Of a stretch of 5,110 nt of DNA, positions 1 to 5,110 are shown piece after piece (within the stretch, counting starts at the first letter, position 1; each line of letters begins with the position of its first letter). Made by a program: the position numbers and the translations under genes. This DNA is from Alphaproteobacteria bacterium. Lineage in GTDB: Bacteria; Pseudomonadota; Alphaproteobacteria; Micavibrionales; Micavibrionaceae. Location: NCBI GenBank assembly GCA_023301785.1, contig JALZUF010000210.1:1-5110 (forward strand). Reading direction: 5' to 3'. Below the pieces are notes generated by a model. The model made no database searches. It was not told the DNA's origin and worked only from the letters and a program-made list of their open reading frames with translations.

Positions 1-1413
1 TTGGGCGTTGAGGCGCAATTTTATTTGATTGTGCCATTCCTTTATCCGATCTTACATCATCGGAAATGGCTGTTGGGATTGACGATCATCGGAAGCTTTG
101 CCGCGTGCCTTGTGGTTCAACAGGTATCCCCTAAGACTGCGTTTTTTATTACGCCCTTTCGTGTGTGGGAATTTTTGTTAGGCGCGTTTGTCGCGTGGAA
201 TTTAAACCATACGCACAGTAAGGCGGCGCTTATGAATTACGCCCGTATATTTGCCTTGGGCGCATTGTTGGTGATTTTCTTTGTCGTACCCATATCGCCT
301 GAATCACGTTCAATGCTATGGGGACACCCTGCGGTGTTTACATTGCTGATTTGTATTTTAACGGCTTCAATTTTATCTATAGGCTTGCCAAAGATATTAG
401 AAAAATCGTTTGTGGGTAAAGGTTTGGCGAAGCTAGGCGATTATTCATACTCAATCTATTTAGTGCATTTCCCCATTATTGTGATGTGGAATTATGGCGC
501 GTTTTCAGGGACAGTTCTATCAGCCAACACGATGATGGATGCCGTGATTATGATGGTGTTGATTGTCGTGATGGCGTGCGGCCTCTATCATTTTGTTGAA
601 AGAAATCGTGCACCGATCTTTAAGAAAATTTATATCCATGTTGGCTTGTTGGCCGCGATTGCTTTGGTTTCAATAATAAGTGTGAAGCTCATTAATTATA
701 AATATACTGATGCGCAACAGAACATTTTTGCGGCTTGGGAAGATCGTAGTGCGTATCGATGCGGGAAACTATTCCGTATCTTAAACCCAACCAAAGACAT
801 TTGCCGCCTAACGACAACAGATAACGAGCGCAAAGTTTTCTTAATCGGCAACAGCCATGCGGACTCGATTAAAACCAAAATTGCCGAAGCAGCAGATCGT
901 CAAGGAATTTCCGTATACTTCTATGTCCCTAATGATCCGTTACAGGCAAGTGGCCTTAAGGCGGATCAAGTCATTGAAGATATTAAGGGCTTAGACGCTC
1001 AATCAATCATTTTGCATTATAATAACCTATACGATAAAGAGCCGTTCCGTGACGCGTTGAGGCAGGTTATTGATTATGCGCTTGCCAATAGCATTAATGT
1101 TGATCTCATAGCTCCTGTGCCTGTATACGACGCGTCTGTCCCGAAAACGATGTATGATGACGCATTGGATCAGCTTGAACTGGATAGGACAGAGCATGAA
1201 AAAGCCATTCAATCTTATCGCGCGTTTGAAAAATCATTGAATTCTAAGGTTCAGCGGTTTGATCCTGCGGAAGCGTTATGCCCACAAAAGGGAACGTGCC
1301 TATATGCCGATCAAAATAAACAACCTTATTATTATGATGCCGCACACCTCACGTTAACAGGATCTGATTTATTAAACCCTGTTTTCGATAAAATTATGAG
1401 TGATGTAAAATAG
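1..1413 (+). CDS. Acyltransferase-3 family membrane O-acyltransferase with C-terminal SGNH domain (5' end outside window)
   Basis: Probably transfers an acetyl or other acyl group onto a cell-envelope polysaccharide (OafA/OatA-like architecture): the membrane domain brings the acyl group across and the periplasmic SGNH domain places it on the sugar. The first visible residues, LGVEAQFYLIVPF, match the family motif WSLxvEeQFYL, which normally lies roughly 150 residues into the protein. The TTG at base 1 is therefore an internal Leu codon, and the N-terminal helices with the catalytic His region are off-window. Visible residues (numbered from base 1): about seven or eight hydrophobic helices to residue 230, including FRVWEFLLGAFVAW (53-66), LGDYSYSIYLVHFP (145-158) and FVERNRAP (198-205), with a last helix at about 213-230 leading into the SGNH domain. 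That domain has GNSHAD (283-288, Ser285 nucleophile) and DAAHLT (446-451, Asp446/His449), completing the catalytic triad. Cys254/Cys268 and Cys427/Cys433 could form periplasmic disulfides. The stop is TAG. The acceptor polymer cannot be told from sequence; the domain assignment is firm. Confidence 0.93.
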   Translation: MGVEAQFYLIVPFLYPILHHRKWLLGLTIIGSFAACLVVQQVSPKTAFFITPFRVWEFLLGAFVAWNLNHTHSKAALMNYARIFALGALLVIFFVVPISPESRSMLWGHPAVFTLLICILTASILSIGLPKILEKSFVGKGLAKLGDYSYSIYLVHFPIIVMWNYGAFSGTVLSANTMMDAVIMMVLIVVMACGLYHFVERNRAPIFKKIYIHVGLLAAIALVSIISVKLINYKYTDAQQNIFAAWEDRSAYRCGKLFRILNPTKDICRLTTTDNERKVFLIGNSHADSIKTKIAEAADRQGISVYFYVPNDPLQASGLKADQVIEDIKGLDAQSIILHYNNLYDKEPFRDALRQVIDYALANSINVDLIAPVPVYDASVPKTMYDDALDQLELDRTEHEKAIQSYRAFEKSLNSKVQRFDPAEALCPQKGTCLYADQNKQPYYYDAAHLTLTGSDLLNPVFDKIMSDVK

Positions 1414-1418
1414 CCAAA

Positions 1419-2480
1419 TTAACGCATACCGCCCGATGGTACGCATTTTGATTGAACAGTACTGAGTGCTGATTGCATATTAGCAACGGCATTATCAATT
1501 AAAGGGCGTTCAGCTTCTGTGCAGGGCGATAAATTGCTAGCTTTAGCGATACCGCGCGGTGTCATCATAACAGGTAAGCTGAAATGAGAGCCTTCCGTTA
1601 AACCGTAAGCTTGCGCTTGTTGCTGATCTACGGCGACATTAAAAGATGCTCTAACGGCTGGTCTTTGTCCTGATAAGGCTGCAATAGCGGACCAACAAGC
1701 AATGCCAGGACCAATAGAGGCGCCTGTACTTATGTCTGGTTGACGCGCATTACGCACTTTAGAAATATTTCGACCATAGGCTTTGGTCGCCGCCATGGCG
1801 TCATCAAGAAGGGTCGGGTCACTCTCTAATAATTGAATAACAGAATCTGGCGCTTGAATAGATTTTTCCAATAGCACCATATCGTTGTTATGATAACCAA
1901 TAATATCCGCATGAATATCCGCAGGTTTCACGCGTTGATTTGCGGGTAGGGCGCTATTGGCTGTTATGGCTAGGGCTTGGTTAAAACGTGCTTCATCTAA
2001 CATACCACCAAAACCAAAAACGTTGTCTCTATCCAAAATGTTACGTGCAATTTCTGCCATGATGTCAGATTGATTGGTAATAACAACAACTTTGGCATTA
2101 GGAGCGTGCTCTTGAATTTGTTCAGAAATTTCTACCATCATATTAAGGCTGGCAAAAGTATGTGCCAAGCGCCCTGATGGATCAACAGATCTATATTGTT
2201 CCTTTTCTGCGTCAGGCATGAAGCGTCCTGCACAAACAAACACATAGTCAGACTCTGCTGTCTCAGCAAATTCAGCAGTAACTTGGTATTTAGGATCAAC
2301 GTGTTCTTCATCAAATAATAAAGAAGTGGTGCTTTGTATATCTAAAATCTGACTGGAAACTAAATCAGGTTGTGTTGATACCAACACTAAATCTAAATCT
2401 GGGCTTTTGTTAAACAAAAAAGCATTTTGAATAACTTGCTTTGCAACTTTTCCTGTTGCACCAATAATGGACACTTTCAT
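1419..2480 (-). CDS. Divergent malate/lactate dehydrogenase-like NAD(P)-dependent oxidoreductase
   Basis: A 353-residue member of the LDH/MDH superfamily, which interconverts 2-hydroxy acids and 2-keto acids in the cytoplasm with a nicotinamide cofactor. An N-terminal Rossmann fold opens with VSIIGATGKVA (3-13). Family landmarks follow: VFVCAGR (80-86), NQSD (136-139, family usually NPxD), MLDEARF (160-166, catalytic-partner Asp162 and substrate-binding Arg165) and GYHNND (195-200, catalytic His197; family usually GEHG). The C-terminal domain is recognisable (ACWSAIAAL at 261-269; LPVMMTPRGIAK at 302-313). The Asp/His relay and Arg165 are kept, so catalysis is plausible. Oddities: Ser35 replaces the acidic residue that normally binds the adenosine ribose after strand 2; the mobile substrate loop (84-113) is longer than usual; and the protein exceeds the usual length of about 310-330 residues. 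The ATG at 2480 has a good AGGAGT ribosome site at 2488-2493, 7 nt away. It lies 29 nt downstream of the HAD gene and is probably cotranscribed with it. Superfamily firm; malate as substrate not established. Confidence 0.85.
   Translation of the reverse strand: MKVSIIGATGKVAKQVIQNAFLFNKSPDLDLVLVSTQPDLVSSQILDIQSTTSLLFDEEHVDPKYQVTAEFAETAESDYVFVCAGRFMPDAEKEQYRSVDPSGRLAHTFASLNMMVEISEQIQEHAPNAKVVVITNQSDIMAEIARNILDRDNVFGFGGMLDEARFNQALAITANSALPANQRVKPADIHADIIGYHNNDMVLLEKSIQAPDSVIQLLESDPTLLDDAMAATKAYGRNISKVRNARQPDISTGASIGPGIACWSAIAALSGQRPAVRASFNVAVDQQQAQAYGLTEGSHFSLPVMMTPRGIAKASNLSPCTEAERPLIDNAVANMQSALSTVQSKCVPSGGMR
1424..1444. terminator. Weak candidate hairpin at the convergent gene junction
   Basis: GCATACC (1424-1430) and GGTACGC (1438-1444) form an imperfect 7-bp stem with a 7-nt loop. 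Read on the minus strand the odd pair is a G-U wobble; read on the plus strand it is an A-C mismatch. On the plus strand it is followed by ATTTTG, which is only a short T-run. It lies inside the last codons of the minus-strand dehydrogenase and 10 nt past the acyltransferase stop. It is the only structure near the convergent junction, but it lacks a strong GC stem and a U-tract, so the call is tentative. Confidence 0.2.
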
Positions 2481-2509
2481 CAGTAATACTCCTATATAAT
2501 TCTTATAAC

Positions 2510-3226
2510 TTACGCGGCGTGTCTTCCTCTGTGTAGAAGAGATGTTTTCACTTCTTCGTAATTATTTACAGTAGTTAATGGTAATTTTGATTTGTCCAGC
2601 AACCTCGCTTGAATATCTAGTGTGCCAACTTCCTTATCGGAAAAAAGAACAGGCATAACGCGCGCACCATCTGCACATTTGACATCAACAACTGTATCAC
2701 CAACCATTGCCACGCGGCTTCTAAATGTATGCCTTAGGCCCATTTCGTTTAAGGCGTGTTCTATTATAGCTGGATCAGGTTTTTCTATATCGCCCGGAAC
2801 GGTATCGCCAGAAACAACAGTATCAAAAGCATCGAATATGCCGTAATGCTGTAATGCGATTTCTGTATAACGTGTAGGACGGTTTGAAACAGCCGCTAAT
2901 TTCAAGCCATTTTCTTGTAATGTGAACAACGTATCGGCGGCCCCATCAAAAAGCTCAGATAATGGTAAGGCTTCGATTAGGGCTTCAATATATTCATCAT
3001 GTGCTTGTTCGGCACGTGCGCCGAAAAAATTTGTGAAATTGCGACGTATAGATTTTAAGGGATCTTTTTTAGGGCGCAGTTCCATATATGTTTGGCCTGC
3101 ATACTTTGTGCAGATGCCATCCAGAACATCACGATCTCCTTTTTTGAGAGAGTCGAGGAGCGTACCCGATAAATCAAACAGTGCGGCTGTTAGTCCAGTT
3201 TGAGCTGGTAATAATTTTAATTTCAT
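2510..3226 (-). CDS. HAD-superfamily hydrolase, phosphoglycolate phosphatase (Gph)-like, with atypical motif I
   Basis: A 238-residue cytoplasmic haloacid-dehalogenase-fold protein, probably a small-molecule phosphatase. Motif I is ALFDLSGTLLDS (15-26): the nucleophile Asp18 is present, but the general acid/base Asp two residues on is Ser20, confirmed at codon level (TCG). Motif II is VSNRPT (113-118, Ser114), motif III is the Lys in EKPDP (Lys149), and motif IV is GDTVVD (176-181, Asp177 and Asp181 for Mg2+). A mainly helical C1-type cap fits between motif I and about residue 92. The layout and the DTVVSGDTVPGDIEKPDPAI stretch resemble Gph/PGMB-type enzymes. The ATG at 3226 has only a weak GGGGA ribosome site 4 nt upstream. 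It is the first gene of a likely two-gene unit with the dehydrogenase. It could dephosphorylate a metabolite related to the neighbour's substrate, or be a slow or specialised phosphatase because of Ser20; sequence alone cannot decide. Confidence 0.87.
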   Translation of the reverse strand: MKLKLLPAQTGLTAALFDLSGTLLDSLKKGDRDVLDGICTKYAGQTYMELRPKKDPLKSIRRNFTNFFGARAEQAHDEYIEALIEALPLSELFDGAADTLFTLQENGLKLAAVSNRPTRYTEIALQHYGIFDAFDTVVSGDTVPGDIEKPDPAIIEHALNEMGLRHTFRSRVAMVGDTVVDVKCADGARVMPVLFSDKEVGTLDIQARLLDKSKLPLTTVNNYEEVKTSLLHRGRHAA

Positions 3227-3344
3227 TTTATCCCCGTAATGTTATGTCATATTCTTCAGGTTAAAAATAAAAGCAACTATTTTGTTGTATTTATGAGTAT
3301 TTTAGCATGAATATTACTCCCAAACGTAATTATATTATAATAAA
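3227..3344 (-). promoter_or_regulatory. AT-rich gap upstream of the HAD/dehydrogenase pair, possible promoter
   Basis: This 118-nt gap separates the flavoprotein stop from the HAD start, all on the minus strand. Its length and AT-richness allow an independent promoter for the HAD/dehydrogenase pair. The best candidate I find is TTGCTT (3271-3276) as -35, a 17-nt spacer, and AATATG (3248-3253) as a poor -10, giving a leader of roughly 20 nt. I see no GC-rich hairpin with a T-run that would terminate the flavoprotein transcript, so read-through is also possible. No ORF of note lies in the gap. Confidence 0.3.
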
Positions 3345-4559
3345 TTAAATTTCAGAGCCACAACAAAAGCCTGAAGCCCATGCCCATTGAAAATTATGAC
3401 CGCCAAGGTGACCTGTTACATCGACGACTTCGCCGATAAAATAAAGCCCGCTCACTAATTTACTTTCAAATGTCTTGTTATCAATTTCGTTGGTATCAAC
3501 GCCGCCAAGTGTTACCTCGGCCTTGCGATATCCTTCTGTACCGTTTGGTTTGATCTCCCATTTCTGTATGGCTTCGGCTAATACTTTAAATTTTTTGTCT
3601 GAATAGTCAGCCAAGTTATTATTAAGGCTTTTCTCATCTATAATAAGTGGCAGATAACTTTCGATGAAACGTGATGGTAAATACGAGCTTAAAAATTTTT
3701 GTAGTTTTATTTTAGGCTGCTTGGATTTGGCGTTCTTTAATTCATCCATTAAATCTATTTTAGGAAGCAAGTTAACGGTTAATGTTTCACCTGCCTTCCA
3801 ATATGATGAAATTTGTAAAATGACAGGACCGCTTAAACCGCGATGCGTAAATAGCAAATCATCATTAAATTGATTCGTTTTAGAGCGAATCAAAACCGAA
3901 TCAATAGACGTTCCTGACAGGTTTTTTGTGAAATTTAATGTCTCATCCGTAAAAGTAAGGGGTACAAGAGCAGGTTCTGGCGTAATAATTTTGTGACCAA
4001 ATTGGCGAGCGATTTTATAGCCAAAATCACTTGCCCCCATCTTTGGAATTGAGGGGCCACCACACGCAATAACAAGTGCGTCAAAGTCATGATCTTTACC
4101 CTCAATATCAACTGTAATATGTGCACCATTTTTAGTGATTGAATTGATAGGAGTATTAAGCTTTATTTTAACATGTGCGGCGGCACATTCAGATAGAAGC
4201 ATATCAATAATTTCTTGCGAGCTATCGTCACAAAATAATTGACCAGTTTCTTTTTCAGGTTTTTTTTCATGATGCTTTATTTTGTATTCATCAACCATGG
4301 AAATAAAGGATGATGCGGGATAACGGCTAAGTGGGCTTTTACAAAAATGTTTATTTTGTGAAATAAAATTTGTCGGACCACAGTGTTTATTTGTAAAGTT
4401 GCAACGTCCACCACCAGAGATTCTTATTTTTTCTCCAGGTTTTTTAGCATGATCAAAAAGATGGACTTGATGGCCTTTTTTACCGGCCTCAATCGCACAC
4501 ATTAAACCCGCAGCTCCCGCTCCGATAATAGCAACCTTTAGAGGTATATTTTTTGACAA
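3345..4559 (-). CDS. FAD-dependent oxidoreductase of the HI0933/YhiN/BaiN family
   Basis: A 404-residue flavoprotein, full length for this family (about 390-420). The dinucleotide-binding fold begins VAIIGAGAAGLMCAIEAG (9-26, GxGxxG at 13-18), with Asp36 at the end of the second strand. It is followed by the family signature SGGGRCNFTN (48-57), IACGGPSIPKMGASDFGYKI (164-183), LFTHRGLSGPVILQIS (236-251), AEVTLGGV (347-354), and the C-terminal FAD-contact block from GLYFIGEVVDVTGHLGG (371-387) into NFQWAWASG (389-397). The NFQWAWxSG ending is, as I recall, typical of the YhiN branch. Family members are annotated variously as aminoacetone oxidase-like or BaiN-type reductases; the physiological substrate of most, including this one, is unknown. 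The start is TTG (CAA at 4557-4559 on the plus strand), chosen because AAGGAC lies 8 nt upstream and the next in-frame ATG is residue 20, inside the FAD motif. It is divergent from the histone-like gene and 118 nt upstream of the HAD gene. Codons look somewhat more AT-rich than in the acyltransferase. Confidence 0.93.
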   Translation of the reverse strand: MSKNIPLKVAIIGAGAAGLMCAIEAGKKGHQVHLFDHAKKPGEKIRISGGGRCNFTNKHCGPTNFISQNKHFCKSPLSRYPASSFISMVDEYKIKHHEKKPEKETGQLFCDDSSQEIIDMLLSECAAAHVKIKLNTPINSITKNGAHITVDIEGKDHDFDALVIACGGPSIPKMGASDFGYKIARQFGHKIITPEPALVPLTFTDETLNFTKNLSGTSIDSVLIRSKTNQFNDDLLFTHRGLSGPVILQISSYWKAGETLTVNLLPKIDLMDELKNAKSKQPKIKLQKFLSSYLPSRFIESYLPLIIDEKSLNNNLADYSDKKFKVLAEAIQKWEIKPNGTEGYRKAEVTLGGVDTNEIDNKTFESKLVSGLYFIGEVVDVTGHLGGHNFQWAWASGFCCGSEI

Positions 4560-4567
4560 AATTTTGT

Positions 4568-4573
4568 GTCCTT
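4568..4573 (-). promoter_or_regulatory. Ribosome binding site that fixes the TTG start of the flavoprotein
   Basis: Read on the minus strand this is AAGGAC, a good Shine-Dalgarno match, with 8 nt to the TTG codon at 4559. No ATG or GTG sits in frame at a suitable distance, so this site decides the start. Confidence 0.7.
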
Positions 4574-4608
4574 AAAAAGTATATATTTTCTAAATTATGA
4601 ATCTAAAA

Positions 4609-4618
4609 ATAACGTTAT
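4609..4618. repeat. Perfect 10-bp palindrome ATAACGTTAT, possible operator for the flavoprotein gene
   Basis: ATAACGTTAT is its own reverse complement. It ends about 50 nt upstream of the flavoprotein TTG start, where a promoter would be expected, and it overlaps a possible minus-strand TATAAC -10 box. A 10-bp palindrome in AT-rich DNA can arise by chance, so an operator role is only a suggestion. Confidence 0.25.
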
Positions 4619-4648
4619 ATGATTCATTGTGTGGCTTCTTTATATCGT

Positions 4649-4688
4649 AAAAAAATTACAAAAACAGAAAATATTGAAAATAGGTTTT
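4649..4688. other. Clustered A-tracts, possible intrinsically curved DNA
   Basis: A-runs lie at 4649-4655, 4660-4664, 4668-4671 and 4677-4680, followed by a T-run at 4685-4688. Centre-to-centre steps are about 8 to 10 nt, close to but not exactly one helical turn. Such clusters can bend DNA and attract nucleoid proteins. The phasing is imperfect, so strong curvature is not assured. Confidence 0.35.
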
Positions 4689-4765
4689 AATAATGTTGTT
4701 TTTAAGATACAATTTGTGTCAGCGTATTCAATGAGTTGTAACACTTTATTAATACTCTTCAACTA

Positions 4766-4779
4766 TTATCGTTCGATAA
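4766..4779. promoter_or_regulatory. Perfect dyad TTATCG-TT-CGATAA, candidate operator of the histone-like gene
   Basis: Two exact 6-bp arms (4766-4771 and 4774-4779) flank a 2-nt centre. The dyad ends 46 nt before the ATG of the histone-like gene and overlaps the possible TATTAT -10 box at 4764-4769, a position where a bound repressor would block transcription. The CG-containing arms stand out from the surrounding A/T-only sequence. I cannot assign a regulator family. Confidence 0.35.
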
Positions 4780-4814
4780 ACTTTTCAAATTTTAAATTTT
4801 TTAAATAAACAAAT

Positions 4815-4818
4815 GGAG
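4815..4818 (+). promoter_or_regulatory. Ribosome binding site of the histone-like gene
   Basis: GGAG lies 7 nt upstream of the ATG at 4826. It supports this start over the in-frame ATG at codon 25. Confidence 0.75.
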
Positions 4819-4825
4819 ATCTACC

Positions 4826-5110
4826 ATGGCAACAGCCAAGAAGAAAAAACCAGCAGCTAAGAAAAAAGCTGACCCTAAAAAGAAGAAAACAGCTGCGATG
4901 GCACGCGCAGTTGTAAAGAAAACAGCAACAAAGAAAAAACCAGCGGCTAAAAAAGCTGGTGCAACAGCAACTAAAAAAGCCGCCGCTGCCAAAAAAGCTG
5001 CAGCTAAGAAAAAGCCAGCGGCTAAAAAGAAAGCAGCTCCTAAGAAAAAAGTAGCAGCTAAGAAGAAGCCAGCAGCTAAAAAGAAGGCAGCTCCTAAGAA
5101 AAAAGTAGCA
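4826..5110 (+). CDS. Lysine/alanine-rich histone H1-like protein (3' end outside window)
   Basis: The frame is open for 95 codons to the window edge. Those residues comprise 40 Lys, 33 Ala and 7 Pro, with one Asp and one Arg and no aromatic residues. The composition and the recurring KKKPAAKK motif (residues 6-13, 36-43, 61-68, 79-86) match bacterial proteins resembling the tail of eukaryotic histone H1 (Hc1/Hc2-like, Bordetella BpH1-like, AlgP tail-like). These bind DNA or other polyanions non-specifically and help compact the nucleoid. The chain is expected to be disordered and very basic. A slightly different segment at 22-35 (TAAMARAVVKKTAT) breaks the repeats. From residue 59 the sequence becomes an 18-residue tandem repeat. 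The ATG is supported by GGAG 7 nt upstream. A globular domain further downstream cannot be excluded, because the 3' end is not seen. A role in DNA compaction is inferred from composition only. Confidence 0.85.
   Translation, partial: MATAKKKKPAAKKKADPKKKKTAAMARAVVKKTATKKKPAAKKAGATATKKAAAAKKAAAKKKPAAKKKAAPKKKVAAKKKPAAKKKAAPKKKVA
5000..5110 (+). repeat. 54-bp in-frame tandem repeat within the histone-like gene
   Basis: Two complete 54-bp units (5000-5053 and 5054-5107) each encode the same 18 residues, AAKKKPAAKK followed by KAAPKKKV; a third unit appears to begin at 5108. The two units differ at three bases only, all at third codon positions and all synonymous (AAA/AAG twice, GCG/GCA once). 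Looser KKKPAAKK copies lie upstream in the same gene. Such arrays readily change copy number. Confidence 0.9.

Larger units (their letters stand above)
4560..4825. promoter_or_regulatory. Divergent AT-rich control region between the flavoprotein and histone-like genes
   Basis: This 266-nt stretch has no credible ORF and is much more AT-rich than the flanking genes. It must contain the promoters for both divergent genes, but no textbook -35/-10 pair is visible on either strand. Possible -10 boxes are TATTAT (4764-4769, plus strand) and, reading the minus strand, CATAAT and TATAAC within about 4590-4625, all with poor -35 partners. It also contains clustered A-tracts, two perfect dyads and an A/T-only block just before the histone-like gene's ribosome site (4787-4806). 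An 8-bp direct repeat, TTTGTGTC, occurs at 4563-4570 and 4713-4720. Confidence 0.5.

Noticed and set aside
1..3. TTG at base 1 as the start codon of the acyltransferase
   Set aside because: It encodes the Leu of the conserved WSLxvEeQFY motif, which is internal to the family, so the gene starts before the window.
696..1212. Minus-strand ORFs inside the acyltransferase gene (696-878 and 1027-1212)
   Set aside because: They are antisense to the SGNH-domain coding region and have no recognisable features.
2622..3203. Plus-strand ORFs opposite the HAD gene (2622-2846 and 2922-3203)
   Set aside because: They lie wholly antisense to a gene with clear HAD motifs, and their products resemble nothing I recognise.
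3330..3339. TATTATAATA palindrome near the flavoprotein 3' end as a terminator
   Set aside because: It is an A/T-only stem too weak to terminate, and it is expected by chance in AT-rich DNA.
3664..4129. Short ORFs overlapping the flavoprotein gene (plus 3664-3873, minus 3935-4129)
   Set aside because: They are shadow frames of a full-length, motif-complete flavoprotein.
4599..4625. Two GANTC sites (4599-4603 and 4621-4625) as CcrM-type methylation control
   Set aside because: GANTC also occurs repeatedly inside the genes of this window, and the lineage is not established, so the pair is not informative.
4801..4992. Minus-strand ORF rich in Ala, Phe and Val opposite the histone-like gene
   Set aside because: It is the antisense reading of the Lys/Ala repeats; its composition is a by-product and it has no independent support.
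4826..5110. Treating the Lys/Ala repeat stretch as non-coding low-complexity DNA
   Set aside because: It has a good ribosome site, an ATG, an uninterrupted frame and silent-only differences between repeat units, all of which indicate translation.

Overview
The window carries five protein-coding genes and is gene-dense and moderately AT-rich. Its composition and gene families suit a Gram-negative bacterium, probably a member of the Pseudomonadota. No rRNA, tRNA or species-diagnostic gene is present, so any finer placement would be a guess. Both outer genes run off the window: an acyltransferase at the left edge (5' end missing) and a lysine/alanine-rich histone H1-like protein at the right edge (3' end missing).

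Layout: (1) 1-1413, plus strand, is the C-terminal part of a membrane O-acyltransferase (acyltransferase-3 family) fused to an SGNH-type esterase/transferase domain, probably for acetylating a surface polysaccharide. (2) It converges, with a 5-nt gap, on a minus-strand pair. This pair is read in the order HAD-like phosphatase (3226-2510), then a divergent malate/lactate dehydrogenase-like protein (2480-1419), with 29 nt between them, so they are probably cotranscribed. (3) Upstream on the same strand, after a 118-nt AT-rich gap, is a flavoprotein of the HI0933/YhiN/BaiN family (4559-3345) that starts with TTG. (4) A 266-nt very AT-rich divergent intergenic region holds A-tracts and two perfect dyads. 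(5) From 4826 on the plus strand runs the histone H1-like gene, which enters a 54-bp tandem repeat before the window ends.

How they fit together: the HAD and dehydrogenase genes look like a two-gene metabolic unit. Both depart from their family consensus at functional positions: Ser instead of the second Asp in HAD motif I, and, in the dehydrogenase, loss of the cofactor-binding acidic residue plus a lengthened substrate loop. Their substrates therefore should not be read off the family names. The other genes show no obvious shared pathway.

I see no mobile element, CRISPR array, tRNA or rRNA, and no clear evidence of a new multi-gene system. The most interesting items are the two atypical enzymes and the dyad-containing control region in front of the chromatin-like protein.
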